Below, piece after piece: positions 10,189 to 19,117 of a stretch of 64,000 nt of DNA. The translations under genes were made by a program, and so were the position numbers. The number at the start of each line of letters is the position of its first letter. Position 1 is the stretch's first letter. This DNA is from Granulicella pectinivorans (GTDB lineage: Bacteria > Acidobacteriota > Terriglobia > Terriglobales > Acidobacteriaceae), in NCBI RefSeq assembly GCF_900114625.1, contig NZ_FOZL01000002.1, forward strand, positions 434,001-498,000. Reading direction: 5' to 3'. The notes under the pieces were generated by a model. It saw only the letters and a list, made by a program, of their open reading frames with translations, was not told the origin of the DNA and did no database searches.

Positions 10189-11664
10189 TCAGCGGTTCCG
10201 ATATGCCGCATAAGGATCGGTCCGGTCGTCCGGGTCCCGATCCGCCGGCTCGTAAATCACGATCGGCTTACGGTCCGGCTCCGGCTCGGCCGGTCCCTGA
10301 TCCGCGATCACTACCGTCTTCGCGTTCAAGAACTCCCGCATCCCCGCCGCCGAAAGCTCACGGCCATGCCCCGAACGCTTGATCCCTCCAAACGGAAGCT
10401 GAGGATCGCTCGCCACCATCGCGTTCAGAAACACCGTGCCGCACTCCATCTCCGCGATCAGCCTCTGTTGCTCCGCCGGATCGCGCGTCCACGCCGAAGC
10501 TCCCAGCCCAAACGGCGTGTCATTTGCCAGCGCGATCGCCTCATCGATATTCTGCACGCGAAACAGCATCGCCACCGGCCCAAAGATCTCCTCGTAGAAC
10601 ACCGGAGCCGTCCTCGGCACATTCGTCAAAATCGTCGGCTCGAAGTAATTTCCCTTCCCATGCAGCCTCTCGCCCCCCGTCAGCACCCGGGCCCCCGCCG
10701 CGACAGCCGCCTTTACCTGCGCCTCGACGCCCTCCAGAATCTTCACCGTGGCCAACGGCCCCACATCGGTCGACTCGCGCATCGGGTCGCCCACCCGCAG
10801 CATCTCCATCCCATCGACAAACCGCCGCTCGAACTCGTCGTAGATCTCCGCCGCGACAATAAACCGCTTCGCCGCAATGCAGGACTGCCCATTGGCGACC
10901 GTACGAGCCTTTACCGCCGTCGTCACCGCAAGCTCCAGATCCGCCGAAGCCATCACGATAAACGGATCGCTCCCGCCCAGCTCCATCACCGACTTCTTGA
11001 TCAGCCAACCCGCCTGCGCGCCAATCGCCCGCCCGGCCTGCTCGCTTCCCGTCACGGTCACCGCCACGACGCGCCGGTCGTTCAGCACCGCCTCCACCTG
11101 CGGAACTTCAATCAGCAGCGTCTGGAACGTCCCCCTGGGAAAGCCCGCTCTTCGCACTAAAGACTCGATCGCCAGCGAGCACTGCGGCACATTCTGCGCC
11201 GGCTTCAGCAGGCCCACATTCCCCGCCATCAGCGCCGGAGCCAGAAACCGGAACACCTGCCAGAACGGAAAGTTCCACGGCATCACCGCGAGAATCGGAC
11301 CCAGCGGCTCCCACTTGATGTAGCTGTGGTTCCGCTCCGTCTGCACCACCTCGGGAGCCAGAATCAGAGCCGCATGCTCGGCATAGTACCGGCACACCGC
11401 CGCGCACTTCACAATCTCCGCCTTCGCCGCCAGGATCGGCTTGCCCATCTCCAGCGTAATCAGCGCCGCCAGGTCTTCGACCTCTTCCTCCAGCGTCGAA
11501 GCCAGCTTCCGCATGCACAGCGCCCGGTGCGCCAACGGCACACGCCGGAAGCTCGCAAAGGCCTCCGCCGCCAGCGCCAGCCTCTGCTGCACGGCCTCGG
11601 TCGTCAGCGCGGGAAAGGTCTTGACGAGCGTTCCGTCGGCGGGATTGATGGTCTCAATAGCCAT
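10189..11664 (-). CDS. NAD(P)-dependent aldehyde dehydrogenase (succinate-semialdehyde dehydrogenase-like)
   Basis: 491 residues, ALDH superfamily. Visible motifs are the NAD-site MPWNFPFWQVFRF (about 129-141), VTGSEQAG (about 204-211), MELGGSDPF with the general-base Glu228, and GQSCIAAKRF with catalytic Cys262. The closest subgroup by motif pattern is succinate-semialdehyde dehydrogenase (GabD/Sad type). Compared with that family it has a charged C-terminal extension of about 25 residues (EPEPDRKPIVIYEP...). It is the last gene of the minus-strand ureide cluster, 32 bases after the M20 hydrolase. It may oxidise an aldehyde produced near glyoxylate, but no substrate is proven by sequence. 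Confidence 0.9.
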   Translation of the reverse strand: MAIETINPADGTLVKTFPALTTEAVQQRLALAAEAFASFRRVPLAHRALCMRKLASTLEEEVEDLAALITLEMGKPILAAKAEIVKCAAVCRYYAEHAALILAPEVVQTERNHSYIKWEPLGPILAVMPWNFPFWQVFRFLAPALMAGNVGLLKPAQNVPQCSLAIESLVRRAGFPRGTFQTLLIEVPQVEAVLNDRRVVAVTVTGSEQAGRAIGAQAGWLIKKSVMELGGSDPFIVMASADLELAVTTAVKARTVANGQSCIAAKRFIVAAEIYDEFERRFVDGMEMLRVGDPMRESTDVGPLATVKILEGVEAQVKAAVAAGARVLTGGERLHGKGNYFEPTILTNVPRTAPVFYEEIFGPVAMLFRVQNIDEAIALANDTPFGLGASAWTRDPAEQQRLIAEMECGTVFLNAMVASDPQLPFGGIKRSGHGRELSAAGMREFLNAKTVVIADQGPAEPEPDRKPIVIYEPADRDPDDRTDPYAAYRNR

Positions 11665-11696
11665 GCGTGGTTCAGATGCAACAAATCCAGTGCAAC

Positions 11697-12980
11697 TCAG
11701 TCTGACGCGAGTGTAGCAAGAGTGGACGCCAGAATCCTGGTCCCATCCATAATGGCAGATGGCGAAGCGTATTCATCCGGCCTGTGGCTCACGCCCGCAC
11801 GGCATGGGATAAAAATCATCGCAATCGGGCATATCCGCGCCATGAACGACGAGTCGTGATACGCCCGGCTCACCATCTTCTTGAACGGCAGCCGCGCCCC
11901 GCCGCACGCCACCTCAATCGCCGCCACAATCTTCTCCGACGAAGTGGCCGGAGCATCGGCATTCACCATCGTCTCCGCAATCGTCACGCCACGAGCCGCC
12001 GCAATCTCCGCAACATCCGTCCGCACCGCCTGCATCACGCCCTCGCGCCGCACCGGGTCCGTATCCCGAATATCGAGTTGCAGCGTCACCCTGCTGGGCA
12101 CGCTGTTCACAGCCCCCGGATGCACCTCACACGTCCCCACCGTACCCACCGTGTTCGAAGTCCCCGAGGCCCGGTTCGCCGCCAGCACATGCTTCTCCAC
12201 CGAAAGAATCACCTCGGAAGCCGCACACAGAGCATCCTTGCGATCCGGCATCAGCAACGCCCCCGCATGACCGCCCACGCCCTCGATGACAAACCGATAC
12301 CCGGCAGGCGCAGCAATATCCGTCACAATGCCAATCGGCAGCCCCTCCCGCTCCAGCAGCGGTCCCTGCTCGATATGCAGTTCCACCCATCCGTCATAGT
12401 GCCCAACCGCCAGCCTCACACCCTCCAGCGACCCACGAAACCCAGCCGCCTCCCGCACCGTTGCCAACGTACTCCCAGCCTCCGCCCCAGGCAGCAGATC
12501 CACCAGACCATCCGCCTTCTCCGGAGCCAAAGTCCCAGCGATCAGCCGGCTTCCCAGGCACCCGATGCCGAACCGCGTCGGCTCCTCCGACGTCAGCAGC
12601 ACCAGCTCAATCGACCGCCTTGGCACAAACCCCGCGGCCTTCAGTGCCCGCATCGCTTCCAGGCCGCCCATCACGCCAACGGTTCCGTCATACATCCCCG
12701 CATGCGGAATCGCGTCGACATGCGACCCCGTCGCCACCGCCGCCAGCTCCGGCTCAGACCCCTCCCAACGGATAAACGTATTCCCCACCGCATCCACCCG
12801 AACCGAGAAGCCCGCCTCCTCCGCCAGCCCCATCAGCCACGCCCGAGCCCGCAGATCGTCCGCCGTAAACACCACCCGCGTCACCGCCGTCCCCAGCGGC
12901 GAAGGCTCCACCTGCGTAAACCCAGCCAGCTCCGTAAGCTCCCGATTCAGCCGTTCCCCGTCGATCGAAATCTCCTGCAT
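11697..12980 (-). CDS. M20-family ureidoglycolate amidohydrolase-like hydrolase
   Basis: 427 residues of the M20/AllC-like binuclear metallohydrolase family. Metal ligands appear in TGSHVDAIPHAGMYDGTVGVMGG, LTSEEPTRFG and the C-terminal GVSHRPDEY. The MYDGTVGV loop resembles plant ureidoglycolate amidohydrolase (UAH) rather than allantoate amidohydrolase, which has GAFDGILGV in this cluster. UAH converts ureidoglycolate to glyoxylate, CO2 and two ammonia. AAGGGA precedes the ATG; the ureidoglycine aminohydrolase gene ends nine bases upstream. The assignment rests on neighbours and paralogy; N-carbamoyl-amino-acid hydrolase is the main alternative. Confidence 0.75.
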   Translation of the reverse strand: MQEISIDGERLNRELTELAGFTQVEPSPLGTAVTRVVFTADDLRARAWLMGLAEEAGFSVRVDAVGNTFIRWEGSEPELAAVATGSHVDAIPHAGMYDGTVGVMGGLEAMRALKAAGFVPRRSIELVLLTSEEPTRFGIGCLGSRLIAGTLAPEKADGLVDLLPGAEAGSTLATVREAAGFRGSLEGVRLAVGHYDGWVELHIEQGPLLEREGLPIGIVTDIAAPAGYRFVIEGVGGHAGALLMPDRKDALCAASEVILSVEKHVLAANRASGTSNTVGTVGTCEVHPGAVNSVPSRVTLQLDIRDTDPVRREGVMQAVRTDVAEIAAARGVTIAETMVNADAPATSSEKIVAAIEVACGGARLPFKKMVSRAYHDSSFMARICPIAMIFIPCRAGVSHRPDEYASPSAIMDGTRILASTLATLASD

Positions 12981-12989
12981 GTCGTCCCT

Positions 12990-13733
12990 TCAGGCCAGTG
13001 GATGGCGGTTGAAATCTTTATAAATAAGATACTTCGCCTGCGTCTTCCCAATCGCCCCAAACCACTGCGGGCAATACGGCCCCATCCAGATAAAGTCCCC
13101 CGCCGCAACCGGATACCACGCATCGTTCAGCCGGTAGATCCCCCCGCCTTCGAGCATCATCAGCCCATGCTCCATCACATGCACCTCCACCTGCGCCAGC
13201 GACGCCCCCGGCGCATAGCTCATCGTGTTCACCGCAAAGTCGTACTCCCCTCCGGCCGGCATCATCGCCCGCACCAGCAGGTCCGGATCGTCCCCCAGCG
13301 GCATCCCTGGAATCTGCGACTCCACCCCCGTCACAATCCGCGTAGCCGCCGCTCCCTCCAACCCCGTAAACGGCTTGTCGATCACCTGCAGCACCGCCGC
13401 TTCAGTCGCCGTCAACGTATGCGCCACATCCGCCGGCACGAAACAAAACCCCGTCGCCGGCAGCGAACGAAACGCCGCCTCCGAAGCCAGGTCCACCGTT
13501 CCCGACTGCACAAACACAAACCGCTGCACTCCAGGCAGCCCCGAATCCGCAAGCTTTCCACCCACCTGCAACTCCACCGTGTACTGCGTAAACGCCGCCC
13601 CAATCGCCGGTGCCGCATGCACGATCGCCGACCCCAGCGTCAGCCCAGGCAGGGGGATGCGAATAAATGCATCCGGTGTATGCAGCAGATGATCGCGCCT
13701 GTGCGCACTCCGTGTAGCTCCAAGATGATGCAT
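12990..13733 (-). CDS. allE: (S)-ureidoglycine aminohydrolase
   Basis: 247 residues with two cupin domains. This family releases ammonia from (S)-ureidoglycine, giving (S)-ureidoglycolate, in a Mn-dependent reaction. Cupin motifs are seen as FVFVQSGTVDL...FCFVPADVAHTL in the N-half and VEVHVMEHGLMMLEGGGIYRL...DFIWMGPYCPQWF in the C-half, the latter being the catalytic, metal-binding cupin with H-x3-M/E-H type ligands. The start at 13733 (MHHLGATRS) is chosen because a GAGGG ribosome site lies just upstream; the frame is open back to 13802. It sits between the two M20 hydrolases, exactly where the pathway needs it. Confidence 0.93.
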   Translation of the reverse strand: MHHLGATRSAHRRDHLLHTPDAFIRIPLPGLTLGSAIVHAAPAIGAAFTQYTVELQVGGKLADSGLPGVQRFVFVQSGTVDLASEAAFRSLPATGFCFVPADVAHTLTATEAAVLQVIDKPFTGLEGAAATRIVTGVESQIPGMPLGDDPDLLVRAMMPAGGEYDFAVNTMSYAPGASLAQVEVHVMEHGLMMLEGGGIYRLNDAWYPVAAGDFIWMGPYCPQWFGAIGKTQAKYLIYKDFNRHPLA

Positions 13734-13826
13734 AGAACCCTCAAATGACAATGAACAAGAGTAGCGCAAACCGATCCACACCCGGGAGACCGGTTGGGGC
13801 ACGTCACCGCCGGATCCGGCGTCCTC

Positions 13827-15056
13827 CTAAGACGCCGCGAGCCCCCGCACAAACTCCACCCCCACCGCGAGCCCCGTCTCCACGTCTTCTACTCTCACAT
13901 CCTCGTCCGGATGATGACTGATCCCTCCCGGACTCCGCAGAAATAGCATCGCCGACGCCACATGCGGAGCCACCACCATCGCATCGTGCCCCGCCCCGCT
14001 CGTCAGCGTCGCAGTCTCTACACCAAGCCGCGCCGCCGCCACCCGCAGCAGATCCGTCAACCGGTCATCGAGGGCCACTGCCTTTTGCTCCATCGTCACC
14101 GCATGCTCGACCGTAACCCCGCGCGAAGCCCCCGCAGCCTCCGCCGCCGCCACCAGCCCCACCACCGCCGTCGCACGCACCGCATCTGAAGCGTGCCGCA
14201 CATCGAGCGAAACCGTCACCACCCCCGGCACCACATTCACCGCTCCCGGCAGCGCCGCAATCTTCCCCACAGTCGCCACCAGCCCCTCGGTCTCCCGAGC
14301 CGTCCTCTCCACCGCCACCACCCACTCCGCCGCTGCCGCCAGGGCGTCCCTCCGCAGATGCATCGGAGTCGTTCCCGCATGGTTCGCATGCCCCGTAAAC
14401 CGAAACTCCATCCGGGTCTGCCCCACCAGCGCACTCACCACAGCAATCGGCAGATCGAGGCTCTCCAGTACCGGCCCCTGCTCAATATGAAACTCCAAAT
14501 ACCCCATCGTCCCCGCCGCCATCCGGGCCTCCGCCAGACGCCCCGGATCCAGCCCAAATCCAATCAGAGCCTCGCGCACCGTCACGCCTGACGCATCCGC
14601 CAGCCCCAGATGCTCCTCCAGTTCACCCACCAGCGCCATGCTCCCCAGAAAGGGCTTCCGAAACCGCACCCCCTCCTCCTCCGAGAACCCAATCACCTCA
14701 ATCGCAAGACCGCTTGGAGCCGCATGTTCGACCACAGCGATCCCCATCATCACCCCAAGAATCCCATCGAACGCCCCAGCATTCGGCACTGTATCCAGAT
14801 GCGAAGCAATCACCAGCCGAGGCGCATCCTCCGCCCCAAACAATCCACGAATATTCCCCGCCGCATCCACCGATACAGCCATCCCCGCAGCCGCCATCCA
14901 TGCCGTCACGGCCTCATGCACCTTCCGCACCGAAGGCGCAAGAAACAGCCGCGTCGTCTCGCCCGCCACCTCGCTATACGCAGCCAGCGTGCGGCACCGC
15001 GAGATTACATCAACGGCACTACTCGCAAAAACGGACTCATCCAAGCTCGAAGCCAT
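13827..15056 (-). CDS. allC: Allantoate amidohydrolase
   Basis: 409 residues, M20 family. It hydrolyses allantoate to (S)-ureidoglycine, CO2 and ammonia. Metal-binding motifs are IASHLDTVPNAGAFDGILGV, GFSEEEGVRF and the C-terminal GGISHHPDE; FHIEQGPVLE and GHANHAGTTPMHLRRDA are family hallmarks of AllC/hydantoinase-type amidases. It is the first gene of the minus-strand trio allC-allE-UAH; the allE start lies 93 bases downstream of its stop. The upstream 200 bases hold an intergenic repeat and the divergent DUF7002 gene. Confidence 0.92.
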   Translation of the reverse strand: MASSLDESVFASSAVDVISRCRTLAAYSEVAGETTRLFLAPSVRKVHEAVTAWMAAAGMAVSVDAAGNIRGLFGAEDAPRLVIASHLDTVPNAGAFDGILGVMMGIAVVEHAAPSGLAIEVIGFSEEEGVRFRKPFLGSMALVGELEEHLGLADASGVTVREALIGFGLDPGRLAEARMAAGTMGYLEFHIEQGPVLESLDLPIAVVSALVGQTRMEFRFTGHANHAGTTPMHLRRDALAAAAEWVVAVERTARETEGLVATVGKIAALPGAVNVVPGVVTVSLDVRHASDAVRATAVVGLVAAAEAAGASRGVTVEHAVTMEQKAVALDDRLTDLLRVAAARLGVETATLTSGAGHDAMVVAPHVASAMLFLRSPGGISHHPDEDVRVEDVETGLAVGVEFVRGLAAS

Positions 15057-15111
15057 ATATGCCCCATCTTACCCGCTCCATCTCCACACTCGCTCGCCCC
15101 TTTTGGTTGTC

Positions 15112-15126
15112 ATTCCCGAAGGGAAT
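15112..15126. repeat. Short intergenic palindrome (family A), copy 1
   Basis: ATTCCC-GAA-GGGAAT hairpin preceded by GGTTGTC (from 15105). A near-identical unit occurs at 47949-47970. The following 15171-15215 stretch (TCATCGCGACCGGAGCGCAG and onward) is another common intergenic-repeat type. These look like REP-style elements between allC and the DUF7002 gene. Confidence 0.6.
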
Positions 15127-15260
15127 CTGCTTCTGTCGTCGTTTGCTTTGCTACTTGACCCCACCCAAAAGTCGCGTCATCGCGACCGGAGCGCAGCGAA
15201 GTGGAGAGACACCCGTATTTCGCTTTTGCGGTTGCTTGTTCTTTCGTCTCTAATCAAACG

Positions 15261-15848
15261 ATGGAACATAGCAATTTTTTAGACCTCTTCCCAAAGCTCT
15301 ACCACCTCACCTTCGCCGCGAACCTCCCCGGCATCCGTGCGCATGGCCTCCACAGCGCCGCATCCCTCGCCGATCTCCACGCCTTCGACGATACCGAACG
15401 CGAAGCCACCCTCATCCAGCGACGCCGCTGCATCCAGAACCTTCACGGCATCTCCCTCCGCGACCAGCACGCCGCCAGCGAAAAGAAAATGAAGTCCTGT
15501 CTCGTCGGTATCACCATCCCCGAGTGGCTCACCCTGCTCAACAGCAAGATCTTCCTCTTCGTCGAAAAAGAGAAGGCCCTCCGTCTCGCCGAGGTCTACG
15601 CCGAATACCCAAACGTCCTCCTCGAAGTCGATACCGCTCAACTCCTCGCCACCCACGCGGCCCACGCCACCCTGTGCCGCATCGCGTCCGGTTCCTTCAC
15701 CAACCCACGCCCCCGCGGCCGCAATTCCTTCATCCCCTTAAACGACTACGTCTACCGCAAGAAGCGGGACACACCCGCCGAGCTCACCGTAGACGCACCC
15801 ATCCCCAACATCCTTGAGATCGCAACCGTTACTTCCGTCGCAGCGTAG
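15261..15848 (+). CDS. DUF7002 family protein
   Basis: 195 residues. The N-terminus LFPKLYHLTFAANLPGIRAHGL matches DUF7002 and loosely recalls the start of DarT/DUF4433-type ADP-ribosyltransferase folds (LYHIT..NL..I...GL), but that relation is my inference. No signal peptide or membrane segment is seen, so it is probably cytoplasmic. It is the only plus-strand gene inside the purine block, and its 3' end overlaps the uricase 3' end by 20 bases (15829-15848) in convergent orientation. No antitoxin-like partner is adjacent. The start at 15261 was chosen over the in-frame 15201, whose product would begin with repeat-derived residues. Confidence 0.7.
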   Translation: MEHSNFLDLFPKLYHLTFAANLPGIRAHGLHSAASLADLHAFDDTEREATLIQRRRCIQNLHGISLRDQHAASEKKMKSCLVGITIPEWLTLLNSKIFLFVEKEKALRLAEVYAEYPNVLLEVDTAQLLATHAAHATLCRIASGSFTNPRPRGRNSFIPLNDYVYRKKRDTPAELTVDAPIPNILEIATVTSVAA

Positions 15849-16686
15849 CCTCGATCGTGCCATGCGGCTCATCCGTAGGCACAAAGATCTCGTTCGGATT
15901 CTCCTGTCCAAACCGGCTCAGGTCCACCGGGATGCAGTGTTTATTCGGCATCAGCAGATGCACCTCCGTAATCGCCTTCACCTTGTTCAGCGCCGTCTCC
16001 CCCATCGCATACAGCGTGTGCTGGACGGACAAACTGTCATGCCCCGCAAAGCTCTCGAGCATCGTCTCGCGAATCTCCTCGCGCAACGCGTTGAAGTCCA
16101 CGCCACCGCCACCCGCGATCGCCCCCGAGTACACCCAGTCCGCCGTCAGAGCCGTGCAGAACAACCGGTCAGCGGTCGGCTTCAATGTCGTCAACTCATC
16201 GACGATATAGTCCTCAAACCCCGACTTCGCCGTCTTCATGATCACCAGATCTTCCAACCCTGACCGTAGCTTAGTCCCCGACCGATCCTGCCGCAGCCAC
16301 GTAATCTGCCTCTCGTTCGACCCCCTCATGAACGAGTCCGGATGCGGCGATCCATCGATCGTCAGCCTCTTCCACATCACCGCTTCGATCTTCACATGAA
16401 CCGCCGACACCTGAGGATTCCGCCCCATCAGGAACGCACCCATCTCCTGCGCGAACACCTCGATCGAAGTCGCCTTCGACTCCCGCGCCAGAAAGTACAC
16501 GGTGTTCTTCATCGTGTCCGTAGGCAGAATCTTCGAGTTGTCCCCAAGCGTATGCGCCGTCTCGTAGTCGCCCTCCAGCAGCACCTCCACCATCCACTCA
16601 TACAGCTCGTGATACCCCTCGTTGTGCGTCACCTTCACCAGCCGCACGCGCGACTTGCCATATCGGTTTGCCGTCATCTCAATCAT
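15829..16686 (-). CDS. Urate oxidase (factor-independent urate hydroxylase)
   Basis: 285 residues, the normal uricase length with two T-fold halves. It oxidises urate to 5-hydroxyisourate with O2 and no cofactor. Signatures are YGKSRVRLVKV near the N-terminus (catalytic Lys/Thr region), PTDTMKNTVYFLA, a central FMRG...QITWLRQDRSG segment, and the C-terminal SVQHTLYAMGE...HLLMPNKH. The start codon lies 3 bases after the HIU hydrolase stop, so uraD, uraH and uricase form a tight operon. Its 3' end overlaps the convergent DUF7002 gene. Confidence 0.95.
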   Translation of the reverse strand: MIEMTANRYGKSRVRLVKVTHNEGYHELYEWMVEVLLEGDYETAHTLGDNSKILPTDTMKNTVYFLARESKATSIEVFAQEMGAFLMGRNPQVSAVHVKIEAVMWKRLTIDGSPHPDSFMRGSNERQITWLRQDRSGTKLRSGLEDLVIMKTAKSGFEDYIVDELTTLKPTADRLFCTALTADWVYSGAIAGGGGVDFNALREEIRETMLESFAGHDSLSVQHTLYAMGETALNKVKAITEVHLLMPNKHCIPVDLSRFGQENPNEIFVPTDEPHGTIEATLRRK

Positions 16687-16689
16687 TCG

Positions 16690-17031
16690 TCAGCTCCCTC
16701 TATACGTGGTGTATCCATTGGCCGTCAGCAGCAGCGGAATATGGTAATGCGCCTCACCCGCCTCCACCAGAAACGCAATTTCGACATACGGATACAGCCC
16801 CCGCAGCCCCTGCTTTCCGTAGTACGCCTCGGTATCGAACCGAATCGCATACAAGCCCGGCGTCATCGCCTCATCCACCGGCAGCAAAGGCCTGCACCGC
16901 CCATCGGCATCGGTCTGCATGCGGTTCAGAATCGCCCACCGGTTCCCTTCGCCGGCCCGCGCCAGCGTAACCGGAACCCCTGCCGCAGGCCGCCCGATCG
17001 CGGTATCCAGAATATGTGTCGAAATACTCAT
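16690..17031 (-). CDS. uraH: 5-hydroxyisourate hydrolase
   Basis: 113 residues, transthyretin-like fold. It hydrolyses 5-hydroxyisourate to OHCU. The protein begins STHILDTAIGRPAAGVPV and ends with the invariant C-terminal YRGS that forms the active site; HYHIPLLL precedes it. The start at 17031 overlaps the stop of the upstream OHCU decarboxylase gene as ATGA, which decides the start over the in-frame 17052 and implies translational coupling. Confidence 0.96.
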   Translation of the reverse strand: MSISTHILDTAIGRPAAGVPVTLARAGEGNRWAILNRMQTDADGRCRPLLPVDEAMTPGLYAIRFDTEAYYGKQGLRGLYPYVEIAFLVEAGEAHYHIPLLLTANGYTTYRGS

Positions 17032-17549
17032 CCGTTCTCCTGTTCCAGCCACTTCCGCAACCGAATCTGCGTAATCAAACGCTGCTGTTCCGCAGCCTCC
17101 AGCATCTCCGTCTCATCGTCGTTCTTCAAACGCCCTTCCAGAATCGCCAGCATCTCCATCGACGTCTTCCCCGTAGCGCAAACGATAAAGATCCGCCCGA
17201 ACCGCTCCTCATACCGGGCATTCCCCACTGCAAGCTTGGCCTTCGCGATCTCATCCGGTGTCCCCTGCTCCCGCGCCGACCAGGCCAGCGACTGCGCCGT
17301 CGCCTTGGCATGCGTCTGGCCAATCCGGGGATGACTCGCAAAAGCCTCTATCCAGTCTTCCCGAGCCAGCCCCGCCCATACCGTGTCCGACGTCACCGAC
17401 AAAGCCTCCATCGTCTCCAACGGACGCAGCGCCGCAACACCACGCGCCCACGCCGTCGAACCACAGCAGGGAAGAATCTCCGCCGCAGCCGTCTCCTCAT
17501 CCAATCCGTTCCATCGCGCCAGCTTCGTGTTCATTGGTTCGACTAGCAT
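17028..17549 (-). CDS. uraD: 2-oxo-4-hydroxy-4-carboxy-5-ureidoimidazoline decarboxylase
   Basis: 173 residues. It decarboxylates OHCU to (S)-allantoin. The catalytic His lies in FASHPRIG; FIVCATGKTSMEMLAILEGRLKNDDETE is the typical C-terminal signature. ATG at 17549 has AGGG about six bases upstream; a second ATG at 17534 is possible. It is the first gene of the uraD-uraH-uricase operon and overlaps uraH by four bases. Confidence 0.95.
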   Translation of the reverse strand: MLVEPMNTKLARWNGLDEETAAAEILPCCGSTAWARGVAALRPLETMEALSVTSDTVWAGLAREDWIEAFASHPRIGQTHAKATAQSLAWSAREQGTPDEIAKAKLAVGNARYEERFGRIFIVCATGKTSMEMLAILEGRLKNDDETEMLEAAEQQRLITQIRLRKWLEQENG

Positions 17550-17574
17550 ACGTCACCCTGACCGCCGCCAAATT

Positions 17575-17719
17575 TTGTCATTCTGGCCTTGAGCGAAGCC
17601 GAAGGGGAAGAACCCCTGTAGTTGCCCTGCCCATGCTCAAGGGGCGCCTCAAAACCGGGTGCCCCACAACTTGCCCTGAGCCCGTCGAACGGGTCTCGTT
17701 TTGAGATGTGGGTTTCCAA
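17575..17719. repeat. Composite intergenic repeat (family B), copy 1
   Basis: This 145-base stretch between uraD and allB is built of repeat-like pieces: TGTCATTCTGGCCTTGAGCG, a GCCCGTCGAACGGGT-type hairpin, and the pair CCGGGTGCCCCACA / GAGATGTGGGTTTC. The last pair recurs at 34330-34366. It ends seven bases before the allB stop codon. No gene is present. Confidence 0.6.
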
Positions 17720-17725
17720 CCCCCT

Positions 17726-19075
17726 CTACCTCAACCGAAGCTCCCGCCCCTCGCACACCGAAGCAAACCCATCCTCTCCAAAGACCGTCACCCCTCGCAG
17801 ATACGTCCCCACCACGCGCCCCGTCAACTTCTCCCCCACATACGGCGACACCTTATGCCGGAAATGCAGATCTTCCGCCGCAGGCACCCACGAAGCCTCC
17901 ACATCGAACACCACAAACGAAGCCTCCCGTCCAACCTCCAGCGACCCGATCCGCTCCTCCATCCCAGCCAGACGAGCGGGCGCACTCCCCATCCAGCGCA
18001 CCAAATCCTCCAACCCAAACCCCTGCTTCACAGCCTCCGTCCAAACCACCGAGACCGCCACTGACAAACTGGCAATCCCGCCCCACGCCTTATCGAACCG
18101 CCCATGCTCCAGCCCCTTCATCGCAGGCGGACAAGGCGAATGATCCGTCGCAATCAGATCGATCACCCCATCCCGCAGCGCTCCCCAAAGCGCCTCGCGA
18201 TTCTCCTCCGAACGAATCGGCGGAGCACACTTATACAGCGTGTTGCCCCCAGGAATCCTCTCCGCCGCGAAGTAAAGATAGTGCGGACACGTCTCCACCG
18301 TAATCGGCAAACCCTCCGCCCGTGCCGCCGCCAACTCCGGCAAAGCCAGTGCAGTCGACAGATGCACAATATGTAACCGAAATTTGTACGTTCTACACAG
18401 TTCGATCAGCATCCGGATCGCTTCGAGCTCCGCCTCGTCCGGCCTCGAAGCCAAGTACGTTCGATAAGAACGCCAATCCGCCCCCGCCAGCAGATCCACC
18501 GCCTCTTCAATCGGCCCAGCCAGCTCCGCATGCACCAGCAGCGGAAGCCCACTCTCCGCGATAAACGGCAACGCCCGCTCCAACTGTTCGCGGTCGATCA
18601 TCGTAAACCCATCGCACCCCGGATAGATCAGGAAGCACTTGTACCCCGGCACCCCCGCCTGCGCCAGCGGCAGAATATGCTCCTGGTTATCCGCGACCGC
18701 ACCACCCCAGGCCGCCCAGTCCACAAAACACTTCCCCGCGGCCGCCACCCGCTTCAACTCCAGATGCGCAACCGTCGTAGTCTCCGGCAGACAATTCAGG
18801 GGCATATCCACCAGCGTCGTAAACCCACCAGCCGCCGCGGCCCGCGTCGCTGTCGCAAACCCCTCCCACTCCGTCCGTCCCGGTTCGTTGATGTGCACAT
18901 GAGCGTCCACCAGCCCCGGCAGAATCGCCATCCCGCCAAAGTCCGTCCGTGCCACATCCCCCGGCAGCGCACCCACCGGGCCGATCGAAACAATCGTCCC
19001 ACCATCCACCAGCAGCGCGCCAGACACCACCCCATCCGGGGTCACGATCCGTTCGGACAAATATGCATGTGCCAT
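17726..19075 (-). CDS. allB: Allantoinase
   Basis: 449 residues, cyclic amidohydrolase family. It opens allantoin to allantoate with a binuclear metal centre. Ligand motifs are VDAHVHINEPGRTEWEGF, GYKCFLIYPG (carboxylated Lys), LVHAEL, HIVHLS and LIATDHSPCP; GGFTTLVDMPLN is a family hallmark. The start at 19075 (MAHAYLSERIVTPDG) gives normal family length; the open frame upstream overlaps guaD and is not real. It is divergent from guaD with only 42 bases between start codons. Confidence 0.95.
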   Translation of the reverse strand: MAHAYLSERIVTPDGVVSGALLVDGGTIVSIGPVGALPGDVARTDFGGMAILPGLVDAHVHINEPGRTEWEGFATATRAAAAGGFTTLVDMPLNCLPETTTVAHLELKRVAAAGKCFVDWAAWGGAVADNQEHILPLAQAGVPGYKCFLIYPGCDGFTMIDREQLERALPFIAESGLPLLVHAELAGPIEEAVDLLAGADWRSYRTYLASRPDEAELEAIRMLIELCRTYKFRLHIVHLSTALALPELAAARAEGLPITVETCPHYLYFAAERIPGGNTLYKCAPPIRSEENREALWGALRDGVIDLIATDHSPCPPAMKGLEHGRFDKAWGGIASLSVAVSVVWTEAVKQGFGLEDLVRWMGSAPARLAGMEERIGSLEVGREASFVVFDVEASWVPAAEDLHFRHKVSPYVGEKLTGRVVGTYLRGVTVFGEDGFASVCEGRELRLR

Positions 19076-19117
19076 ATAATCGACATTATCCGCGAAGCAC
19101 CGAGGCGAGTGAAACAA

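Noticed and set aside
11784..13748. 654-codon plus-strand open frame opposite the ureide genes
   Set aside because: Arg/His/Pro-rich shadow product spanning two well-supported minus-strand genes.
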